Shown one piece after another: positions 1-5,541 of a stretch of DNA of 10,305 nt. Made by a program: the position numbers and the translations under genes. Position 1 is the stretch's first letter; the number at the start of each line of letters is the position of its first letter. The notes beneath the pieces were generated by a model. That model was not told the origin of the DNA, did not search any database, and saw nothing but the letters and a program-made list of their open reading frames with translations. Source of the DNA: Nitrosomonadales bacterium (GTDB lineage Bacteria > Pseudomonadota > Gammaproteobacteria > Burkholderiales > SG8-41); the NCBI GenBank assembly GCA_009885185.1, contig VFLF01000300.1, positions 1-10,305 of the forward strand, in the 5' to 3' direction.

Positions 1-2
1 AG

Positions 3-1430
3 TACAAATTTTCGGTGGTGGTGGGCGCGCTGGCGGCCAACCCCGCTGTGTACCTGATGGGCATGCAGTCGTCCGCCGAGGATGTCGAAAAGCGCTGGGG
101 GGATGCCACCGCGAATCCGATTCCGCCACGCGTGGTGGAGAACGCCGCGTGTCAGGAAGTAGTGATTGAAGGCGATGCGTTAAAGGGCGAGGGCAATGGC
201 CTCGACAGCATTCCGATTCCGATTTCCACGCCGGGCTTTGACAGCGCGCCGACGTTGACCGCTACCAATGTGATTACCAAAGATCCCGATACCGGCATCC
301 AGAATCACGGCACCTATCGCGCGGCGCTGAAGTCGAATGACCGGCTGGTGATACGCATGGCCACGCGCACCGGCGGCGCGGGCGGCTACCGACATTACGT
401 CAAGCATCAGCAGCGCGGTGACAAGGAAATGCCCTGTGCGATTGTGCTGGGGTGCCCGCCAGCGGTCGCGTATGTGGCGCCGATGAAATTGCCGATAGAT
501 GTGGATGAAATCGGCGTTGCGGGCGGGCTGGTGGGCGCGCCGATCAACGTGGTGAAGGCGCGCACGGTGGATTTGCTGGTGCCCGCCGAAGCCGAGATCG
601 TGATTGAAGGTTATTGCGACACGGAGTTCCTCGAACCCGAAGGCCCGTTCGGCGAATCGCACGGGCATGTGGCACTCGAAGAATTCAACATCCCCATGCG
701 CGTGACTGCGATCACGCATCGCCGCGACGCGGTGGTGGCGTCGTACCTGTCGCAGGTCACGCCCAGCGAATCGAGCGCAATCAAGCTGGTGTCGTATGAG
801 CCGATGTTTCTGAACCACTTGCGTAAAACGCTGGGCATCCGCGGCGTCAAGCGTGTCAAGCTGCACGAGCGGCTGACCGCGCTGCGGCGCATCATCATCA
901 TCGTGTTGGAAAAAAACACGCCGCGCACGGAAATCTGGCGCGCGTTGCAGGGCGCTGCCGCATTCCGTGCCGACTGCGGCAAAATCTGCATCGCAGTGGA
1001 TGAAGACATCGATCCGGAAAACTCCGATGCGATTTTCTGGGCGATGGCGTTTCGCATGAACCCGTCGGAAGATTTGCAGGTGATTAACTACCGCAGCCCC
1101 GGCCACGGCCCCGAGCGCGAGCACGAGACCGAGCAGCAAGATGCGACACTGTTGATGGACGCCACCAAAAAAGAAGAACTGCCGCCGCTGGCGCTGCCGA
1201 AAAAGGAATACATGGAGCGCGCCGGTAAAATCTGGGATGAACTGGGCCTGCCCAAACGCCGCGCGCAGTCGCCGTGGTTCGGGCCGGGTGACGGTGACTG
1301 GTTGCCGCAGTGGGATGATGCCGCGAAGCGCGCGGTGGCGGGTGACTATCAGGAAAACGGCAAGATTAGCGCGACACGGAAGCGCAAAGGGATTAAACCG
1401 GAGACGGGGTTTCGACCGGATGAAAAGTAA
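3..1430 (+). CDS. UbiD-family prenyl-FMN-dependent decarboxylase, 5' truncated by window edge
   Basis: Members of this family reversibly decarboxylate aromatic or alpha,beta-unsaturated acids using prenylated FMN made by a UbiX partner (not seen here). The frame is open from the first bases, so the true start lies upstream. Numbering from the GTG at 15, the cofactor/metal signature NHGTYR gives N97 and R102, and EGPFGE gives E209 and E214. These match the N...R and E...E residues of the Fdc1/UbiD active site. Other typical blocks are CPPAVAYVAP (147-156), the QVTPSES segment and LLMDATKK near the C-terminus. About 475 residues are visible, and the family runs near 480-510, so only a short N-terminal piece should be missing. 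It is followed after 61 bases by the next plus-strand gene, so co-transcription is likely. The substrate cannot be read from sequence; UbiD itself (ubiquinone synthesis) is unlikely given the catabolic neighbours. Confidence 0.9.
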   Translation, partial: YKFSVVVGALAANPAVYLMGMQSSAEDVEKRWGDATANPIPPRVVENAACQEVVIEGDALKGEGNGLDSIPIPISTPGFDSAPTLTATNVITKDPDTGIQNHGTYRAALKSNDRLVIRMATRTGGAGGYRHYVKHQQRGDKEMPCAIVLGCPPAVAYVAPMKLPIDVDEIGVAGGLVGAPINVVKARTVDLLVPAEAEIVIEGYCDTEFLEPEGPFGESHGHVALEEFNIPMRVTAITHRRDAVVASYLSQVTPSESSAIKLVSYEPMFLNHLRKTLGIRGVKRVKLHERLTALRRIIIIVLEKNTPRTEIWRALQGAAAFRADCGKICIAVDEDIDPENSDAIFWAMAFRMNPSEDLQVINYRSPGHGPEREHETEQQDATLLMDATKKEELPPLALPKKEYMERAGKIWDELGLPKRRAQSPWFGPGDGDWLPQWDDAAKRAVAGDYQENGKISATRKRKGIKPETGFRPDEK

Positions 1431-1446
1431 GTGGTAAACCAACTCT

Positions 1447-1472
1447 GTCATTCCCGCGTACGCGGGAATGAC
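1447..1472. repeat. REP-like palindrome, copy 1 (single 26-bp unit)
   Basis: This is a perfect 26-bp palindrome. The half-site GTCATTCCCGCGT is followed directly by its reverse complement. It lies in the gap between the UbiD-family gene and the 366-residue protein gene. It shares the GTCATTCCCGCG/GCGGGAAT core with the repeat at 9388-9469 and the GTCATTC outer motif with the pair at 2614-2705. Such elements are common dispersed repeats in beta- and gammaproteobacteria. As RNA it would form a strong hairpin between the genes and could attenuate or stabilise the transcript, but there is no T-tract to call it an intrinsic terminator. Confidence 0.85.
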
Positions 1473-1475
1473 AAT

Positions 1476-1482
1476 GAGGAGA
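1476..1482 (+). promoter_or_regulatory. Ribosome binding site fixing the start at 1492
   Basis: GAGGAGA ends 9 bases before the ATG at 1492. The in-frame ATG at 1468 lies inside the palindrome, upstream of this Shine-Dalgarno sequence, so 1492 is the start. Confidence 0.8.
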
Positions 1483-1491
1483 ATATTCCCC

Positions 1492-2592
1492 ATGAACAGG
1501 CCCGCTGATCCGCAGGAAATCAACGCAGAAGACTTGATCGAGTGGTACTACGCCCAAGGCTACTCCGATGGCCTGCCGCTCGTTCCACCCACGCCCGCAA
1601 AAATCGATGCGATGGTCAAAGCACTCGGCGGCGACCCATCCATTAAAGAATGCCGCGTGCCTCCGCGCTGGGGCAGCCTGACACGCGAGGTGCTGGCGAT
1701 CAATATGGTGATGGCGGGCTGTCTGCCGGAGTACGCATCCATCGTGCGTGCGGCCATGCATGCGCTTTGCGATCCGGCGTTTAATCTCAATGGCGTGCAG
1801 GCCACCACCCACATGGCGAGCCCGCTGCTGATCGTCAACGGCCCGGCGCGCACCGCAGCGGGCATGAACTCGGGCATGAATGTGTTTGGTTCGGGCAACC
1901 GCGCCAACGCCACCATCGGCCGCGCCATACGGTTGATACTGCTCAACGTCGGCGGCGGCTGGCCGGGCGAACTGGATAAAAGCACGCTGGGCTCGCCGGC
2001 GAAATACACCTACTGTATTGCCGAGAACGAAGAGGTCAGTCCCTTCGTGCCGTATCACGTCGAGCACGGCTACCAGGCCGAGGATTCCACCGTGTTCGTG
2101 TTGGCCGCCGAGCCACCGCACAGCGTGACCAATCACGTGGCCAACGATCCGCAGGGCATTCTCGACAGCATGTGTTCGGCGATGAGCACCATCTGCAACA
2201 ACAACGCGGTGATGGGTGGCCACTGCGCGGTGGTGATTGGCCCGGAGCACGCGCGCACCATCGCCAAGCACGGCTGGAAGCGCCACGACATCCGCCACTA
2301 TCTGTGGAAAAACGCCGGCAATCTGTGGAAGGATTTGTACTTCAACGATCGCTACGGCAAGGTGTATAACCGCAGCTTTCCCGCGTGGTACAAACGCGAG
2401 CCGGAGGCGATGACGCCGATCGTGCCCGCGCCGGACAACATTCACGTGTTTGTCGCGGGCGGCGATGCGGGACGCTTTTCGGCGTTTATCCCCGGCTGGG
2501 GCAAGGTGTCGTCGCCCGTGCTGCGCGCGATTGATCCGGGCACTGAGCGCGCGGGCGGACCGGTGTGTCTGGATGGGACTTGTTATTTGTGA
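1492..2592 (+). CDS. Conserved protein of unknown function, neighbour of UGSC selenoprotein
   Basis: The 366-residue product starts at the ATG behind a good GAGGAGA site. It has no signal peptide or obvious membrane segment, so it is probably cytoplasmic. I do not recognise a characterised enzyme. Visible blocks are WYYAQGYSDGLPLVPPT (18-34), PPRWGSLTREVLAINMVMAGC (57-77), the Gly/Asn-rich GMNSGMNVFGSGNRANATIGRA (124-145), and a C-terminal tail with paired cysteines, CLDGTC (359-364). It has nine cysteines in all (54, 77, 93, 175, 228, 235, 245, 359, 364), unusually many for this neighbourhood. The protein looks well conserved and globular. It precedes the UGSC selenoprotein gene by about 155 bases that contain a REP-like pair. 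The pairing suggests a partner or substrate-binding subunit of the selenoprotein, but that is inference. The gene ends in TGA at 2590-2592, which I read as a true stop. Confidence 0.8.
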   Translation: MNRPADPQEINAEDLIEWYYAQGYSDGLPLVPPTPAKIDAMVKALGGDPSIKECRVPPRWGSLTREVLAINMVMAGCLPEYASIVRAAMHALCDPAFNLNGVQATTHMASPLLIVNGPARTAAGMNSGMNVFGSGNRANATIGRAIRLILLNVGGGWPGELDKSTLGSPAKYTYCIAENEEVSPFVPYHVEHGYQAEDSTVFVLAAEPPHSVTNHVANDPQGILDSMCSAMSTICNNNAVMGGHCAVVIGPEHARTIAKHGWKRHDIRHYLWKNAGNLWKDLYFNDRYGKVYNRSFPAWYKREPEAMTPIVPAPDNIHVFVAGGDAGRFSAFIPGWGKVSSPVLRAIDPGTERAGGPVCLDGTCYL

Positions 2593-2613
2593 GCCAACCA
2601 TATCCCCCCTCCC

Positions 2614-2705
2614 GTCGTTCTGGCGAAAGCCAGAACCCAGGTGGTAACGAGCGGCGCGTTGCGCCGGAAATTTACGCACTGGATTCTGGCTTTTGCCAGA
2701 ATGAC
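2614..2705. repeat. REP-like inverted pair, copy 2
   Basis: Two 27-base units (2614-2640 and 2679-2705) lie in inverted orientation around a 38-base spacer and match each other at 24 of 27 positions. Each unit is itself a small hairpin (TTCTGGC...GCCAGAA) ending in an outer GTC/GAC. The architecture GTC[A/G]TTC...GAA[T/C]CCA is the same as the pair at 9388-9469, with a TGGC core in place of CCCGCG. It fills most of the intergenic space before the UGSC gene. A read-through transcript could fold into one long stem. Confidence 0.85.
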
Positions 2706-2736
2706 GAAGTAAGTAAATCGAGTTAATCGGATTCAC

Positions 2737-2740
2737 GGAG
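2737..2740 (+). promoter_or_regulatory. Ribosome binding site deciding the UGSC start
   Basis: GGAG lies only 1 base before the ATG at 2742 but 7 bases before the ATG at 2748. The normal spacing favours 2748 as the start, giving MTQPHYDPRG as the N-terminus. Confidence 0.65.
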
Positions 2741-2747
2741 AATGACC

Positions 2748-3290
2748 ATGACGCAACCACACTACGACCCACGCGGCATCGTCGAAGCCGACACCCGCGC
2801 CGCCGCGGCGCGTGCGCCCTCACTCAAGGGCAAGCGCCTCGCCATCCTCGATAATACCAAGTGGAACGCCGGCAAGCTGCTGCGTAACCTGCAAGAGGGT
2901 TTGGCCAAAGACACGGGCCTGTCCGCGATCAATTACTACCGCAAACATAGCTTCTCGATGAATGCCGCGCCGGAACTGATCGATGAAATCGCGGCGAATA
3001 ACGATCTGGTCATCACCGCTATCGGCGATTGAGGCTCCTGCACGTCGTGCTGTATGCACGACACAGTGGAGCTCGAAGCGCGGGGCTTGCCCACGGCGCT
3101 GATTATCACCACGGAGTTTCAGCTCGAGGCCCAGGTGCAGCGCGACGCGCTGGGCATGAGCGCGTTGGAGCCGGTGGTGATCGAGCACCCGTTAAGTTCG
3201 CTGACCGAAGCGGAGATCGCGCAACGCGCCGCGCAGGCATTGCCGCAGATTCAATCGGTGTGGCTCACAGGTAAAGCAAAAGGCGCCTAA
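2748..3290 (+). CDS. UGSC-family selenoprotein (TGA at 3030-3032 read as selenocysteine)
   Basis: Read through the TGA, this is a 180-residue protein with Sec at 95. The N-terminal half holds the family-like block LKGKRLAILDNTKWNAGKLL (26-45). A predicted beta-strand, LVITAIGD, leads directly into U95-G-S-C98, the motif that names the UGSC selenoprotein family first noted in marine metagenome surveys. The motif continues TSCCMHD, so Sec is followed by Cys 98, 101 and 102 and His 104, a dense thiol cluster that could be redox-active or bind metal. The C-terminal half (VELEARGLPTALIITTEF) continues the fold with no frame break. There is no signal peptide, so it is probably cytoplasmic. The stop is TAA at 3288-3290. 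A SECIS-like hairpin follows the TGA. The biochemical role of the family is unknown to me. A conventional annotation would give two fragments here (an ORF ending at 3032 and another starting at 3054). Confidence 0.92.
3030..3072 (+). promoter_or_regulatory. Sec codon and candidate bacterial SECIS of the UGSC gene
   Basis: After the TGA at 3030-3032, GTCGTGC (3044-3050) pairs perfectly with GCACGAC (3056-3062) around the loop TGTAT (3051-3055). An outer helix can form between GCTCC (3034-3038) and GGAGC (3068-3072). The apical loop begins 18 bases after the TGA and has G in its second position. Both fit the bacterial SECIS pattern recognised by SelB (loop roughly 16-37 bases downstream, G among the first two loop bases). 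Hand-folded only. Confidence 0.8.
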
Positions 3291-4259
3291 TTGAGAACAT
3301 TGTTGTTGGCATTCGTGGCGCTTCCTTCGGTTGTTGGCACCAGCGTAAGCGCACAAACGTTCCCCGCGAAACCCATCCGCATCATTGTCCCCTTTGCGCC
3401 GGGCGGCGCGAACGATCTGGTGACGCGGTTGGTGGCGCAGAAGTTGACCACGGGCATAGGCCAAACGGTGGTGGTTGAAAACCGCGGCGGCGCAGGCGGC
3501 ACCATCGGGCTGGACGCGTGCGCGAAAGCACCGCCGGACGGATACACGCTGGTGATGGCGCCCACCAGCGCGGTGGCGTTTGCACCCAGCCTCAACGCCA
3601 AGCTTTCGTACGATCCGGTGCGCGATTTCGCGCCGGTCACCGCCGTGTCAAGCGGGCCGAACGTGCTGGTGGTGCATCCCTCGGTGCCGGCCACCACGGT
3701 GAAGGATTTCATAGCGCTTGCGCGCACCAAAACCGGCAAGCTGAGTTATGCGTCATCCGGCGCCACCAGCATGTCGGGCATAGCCGCCGAGATGTTCAAA
3801 TCGATGGCGGGCATTGACATGGTGGGCGTGCCGTACAAAGGCACTGGCCCGGCGATTACCGAACTCATCGGCGGGCAGGTCGATGTGATGATCGCCGACT
3901 TGGCGATTTCGCTGCCGCATGTGAATGGCAAGCGCCTGCGCCCGATCGCGGTCACCGGGCCAAAGCGTTCGGCGCACGCGCAGCAGTTGCCGACGGTGGC
4001 CGAGTCGGGCGTGCCGGGCTATACACTGGTCAACTGGCGCGGCATACTGGCCCCGGCCGCGACGCCGCGGGATATCGTGTTAAAGCTCAATGCCGAAATT
4101 ATCAAGACGCTGCGCTCGCAGGACATACGCGATTCGCTGGCGCGCGAAGGCTTTGAGCCGATAGGTGATACGCCAGAGCAGTTTGCTGCGTTAATAAAGT
4201 CTGAAGTGGCGCGCTACGATAAATTGATTAAGGCGGCGGGGATCGCCGGCCAGTTGTGA
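3291..4259 (+). CDS. Bug/TctC-family periplasmic solute receptor (tripartite tricarboxylate transporter type), receptor 1
   Basis: The 322-residue exported binding protein belongs to the tripartite tricarboxylate transporter (TTT) receptor family. A signal peptide (LLLAFVALPSVVGTSVSA, about residues 4-21, cleaved before QTFPAKP) is followed by the hallmark start of the mature protein, PAKPIRIIVPFAPGGANDL. Further family blocks are VVVENRGGAGGTIG, the KAPPDGYTLVMAP loop, YDPVRDFAPV, VPYKGTGPAITELIGGQVD and LPTVAESGVPGY. The predicted start is TTG at 3291, immediately after the UGSC stop codon, with a weak AAAAGG at 3278-3283. The abutting stop and start imply translational coupling with the selenoprotein gene. 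The ligand is probably a carboxylate but cannot be read from sequence. No TctA/TctB membrane genes are adjacent. Confidence 0.93.
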   Translation: MRTLLLAFVALPSVVGTSVSAQTFPAKPIRIIVPFAPGGANDLVTRLVAQKLTTGIGQTVVVENRGGAGGTIGLDACAKAPPDGYTLVMAPTSAVAFAPSLNAKLSYDPVRDFAPVTAVSSGPNVLVVHPSVPATTVKDFIALARTKTGKLSYASSGATSMSGIAAEMFKSMAGIDMVGVPYKGTGPAITELIGGQVDVMIADLAISLPHVNGKRLRPIAVTGPKRSAHAQQLPTVAESGVPGYTLVNWRGILAPAATPRDIVLKLNAEIIKTLRSQDIRDSLAREGFEPIGDTPEQFAALIKSEVARYDKLIKAAGIAGQL

Positions 4260-4308
4260 AAGCCGGTGTAGTATGATCAGGTTGTCTACGAGAAGGTATC
4301 ATAAGTAT

Positions 4309-4902
4309 ATGTTTTTAAAAAGTAAATGTGCGTATCTGTGGGCGTTCATCGTGGCGCTGGGCGCGGTCGCGTGTTTTGGCGCAGCGCATGCGGCAGAAGG
4401 TTTGTTTCCCGCCAACACGGTGATGGCGCCGCCGCCAAAGCCCACGGTGATGCCAGAATTTGAATTCACCAATCTGCATGGCGGCGTGCTGAAATCATCG
4501 GAGCTGAAAGGCAGGGTCGTCGTCATCCGCTTCTGGGCGACGTGGTGAGACATCTGCCGAAACGAAATGCCTTCCGTGCAGAAGGCACACAGAAGTTACC
4601 CGGAAAAGGACGTGGTGGTGATGACGATTTCGCTCGACGGCGGCGATGGCGCGCCGGTGAAAAAATTTCTTGATCAGCACAAATACACCATGCCGTCGGC
4701 GCACGATAAGGGTATGGCCTATGGCCGCAAAATCGAAGCGCGTGGCGTGCCGATGACGTATATTATTGACCGCGATCAGAACATCGTCGCGCGCGGGATG
4801 GGGCCGCTGGACCTGGACCGTCCCGATGTCCGGAAGATGATTCAAACCCTCGTAGCGAAGCCGCAATCCAAAGCCGAGCTGAGAGCCGAACCACGTAATT
4901 AA
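4309..4902 (+). CDS. Exported thioredoxin/TlpA-like selenoprotein with UxxC active site (TGA at 4546-4548 read as Sec)
   Basis: Read through the TGA, this gives 197 residues. An N-terminal signal peptide has hydrophobic core LWAFIVALGAVACFGA and probable cleavage after AHA at about residue 28. It is followed by the thioredoxin fold of the TlpA/ResA class: FEFTNLHGG, SELKGRVVVIRFWATW, then U80-D-I-C83-RNEMP where relatives have WCxxC. The cis-proline loop GVPMTYIIDRDQ (P148) follows at the normal distance. Apart from two signal-peptide cysteines (7 and 22), C83 is the only cysteine, so U80 and C83 form the selenenylsulfide pair. Start: ATG 4309 has AGAAGG at 4291-4296; an in-frame ATG at 4273 would add 12 basic residues and cannot be excluded. 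It is followed after 14 bases by the Sec-peroxiredoxin gene, its likely partner in the periplasm. It likely acts as a thiol-disulfide reductase, and the source of its electrons is not visible. Confidence 0.9.
4546..4587 (+). promoter_or_regulatory. Sec codon and candidate bacterial SECIS of the thioredoxin-like gene
   Basis: After the TGA at 4546-4548, TGCCTTC (4568-4574) pairs perfectly with GAAGGCA (4581-4587) around the six-base loop CGTGCA (4575-4580). The loop begins 26 bases after the TGA and carries G in its second position, within the bacterial SECIS pattern. The stem lies entirely in coding sequence. Confidence 0.8.
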
Positions 4903-4904
4903 CC

Positions 4905-4910
4905 AAGGAG
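4905..4910 (+). promoter_or_regulatory. Strong ribosome binding site of the Sec-peroxiredoxin
   Basis: AAGGAG lies 6 bases before the ATG at 4917 and 2 bases after the previous stop codon. It fixes the start and implies the gene is read from the same transcript as the thioredoxin-like gene. Confidence 0.85.
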
Positions 4911-4916
4911 AAGCTG

Positions 4917-5468
4917 ATGTTTCTGCGAATGTTGAAAACGGTACTGGCGGCAACAGCGCTGATGCTAGCGGCCCAATCCAGTCATGCGCTGCAAGTGGGC
5001 GACAAGGCACCAGATTTCTCGCTGCCCTCGACCAAGGGCGGCAACGTGAGACTCTCCGATTTTGCCGGCAAGCAATCGGTGGTGCTCTTTACCTACATCG
5101 GCGCGTTCACCAAGGCCTGAACGCAGGAAGCCCTCGGCTTTCAACTTGATCTGCCCAAGTTTGAAGCCGTCAACGCCCAGGTTCTGGGCGTCAGCGTGGA
5201 TTTCCTCGATGCCAACCGTGCGTGGGTTGAGAAGATGGGTGTTACCTATCCCATACTCTCCGACTTGCAGCGCACGATGCTGCGTTCCTACAGGGCGCTG
5301 TTCGACGATCCTGAAATGGCCAAGTCCAATCGCATCAACGTTTACCTGCGCGCGCAGCGTGCGTGGTACGTGATCGACAAGCAGGGCATCGTGCGTTACG
5401 TAAACGTCGGCTCAAGCTCGCTGATACCCAGCGACGAGCTGATCGAGGTGGTGAAAAAGCACAACTGA
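4917..5468 (+). CDS. Exported peroxiredoxin (AhpC/TSA-type) selenoprotein (TGA at 5118-5120 read as Sec)
   Basis: Read through the TGA, this is a 183-residue protein. A signal peptide (about residues 1-24, MLKTVLAATALMLAAQSSHA) precedes a peroxiredoxin core: VGDKAPDFSLPSTKGGNVRLSDFAGKQSVVLF, the active-site loop GAFTKA-U68-TQEALGF, then VLGVSVD, PILSDLQ and R148-AWYVIDKQGIVRYV. Sec replaces the peroxidatic cysteine of the TxxC motif (T65), and R148 matches the conserved active-site arginine. The usual Pro of PxxxTxxC is Ile (I61). There is not one cysteine in the product, so it has no internal resolving thiol and must be regenerated by another protein, plausibly the UxxC protein encoded just upstream. 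Predicted role: reduction of hydroperoxides in the periplasm. The start is fixed by AAGGAG at 4905. The stop is TGA at 5466-5468, convergent with the next gene. Confidence 0.92.
5118..5168 (+). promoter_or_regulatory. Sec codon and candidate bacterial SECIS of the peroxiredoxin gene
   Basis: After the TGA at 5118-5120, GGCTTTCAACTT (5136-5147) pairs with AAGTTTGAAGCC (5157-5168): ten Watson-Crick pairs, one G-U pair and one mismatch. The nine-base loop is GATCTGCCC (5148-5156). The loop begins 27 bases after the TGA and starts with G, fitting the bacterial SECIS pattern. A shorter competing hairpin at 5126-5142 has a loop without G, only 12 bases from the TGA, and fits less well. Confidence 0.75.
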
Positions 5469-5484
5469 CGCGGCGGGCGCCGCG
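5469..5484. terminator. Possible GC hairpin between convergent genes
   Basis: CGCGGC (5469-5474) pairs with GCCGCG (5479-5484) around a four-base loop directly after the peroxiredoxin stop codon. It lies between two convergent genes, where termination is expected, but there is no T-tract, so the call is weak. Confidence 0.25.
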
Positions 5485-5541
5485 GCGTGCAGGCGTTATC
5501 CGATATTCGATTTCGCCCTGAACGGCGCGGTGCAGTAAAGC

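Noticed and set aside
1447..1472. Intrinsic terminator after the UbiD gene
   Set aside because: It is a perfect palindrome but has no T-tract, and it belongs to a repeat family present elsewhere in the window.
2590..2712. TGA at 2590-2592 as a fourth Sec codon with read-through to TAA at 2710
   Set aside because: The extension would simply translate the REP-like repeat and has no family-like protein sequence. The protein already ends in a natural-looking tail.
180..2823. Long minus-strand open frames (180-1523 and 1393-2823)
   Set aside because: They lie opposite well-supported genes, have low-complexity Arg/His-rich composition typical of shadow frames in GC-rich DNA, and run through the repeats.
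4282..4311. Promoter before the thioredoxin-like gene (TTGTCT with TATATG, 18-base spacing)
   Set aside because: The putative -10 overlaps the favoured start codon. The AT-rich patch is more simply a leader and signal-peptide region, and nothing else supports a promoter.
2748..5468. Three separate pseudogenes or sequencing errors with nonsense mutations
   Set aside because: All three interruptions are TGA, all fall on the catalytic Cys/Sec column, frames are otherwise intact, and each has a hairpin at SECIS distance.
5466..5487. TGA ending the peroxiredoxin as another Sec codon because a GC hairpin follows
   Set aside because: The hairpin touches the stop codon, far too close for a SECIS, and the peroxiredoxin fold is complete at this point.
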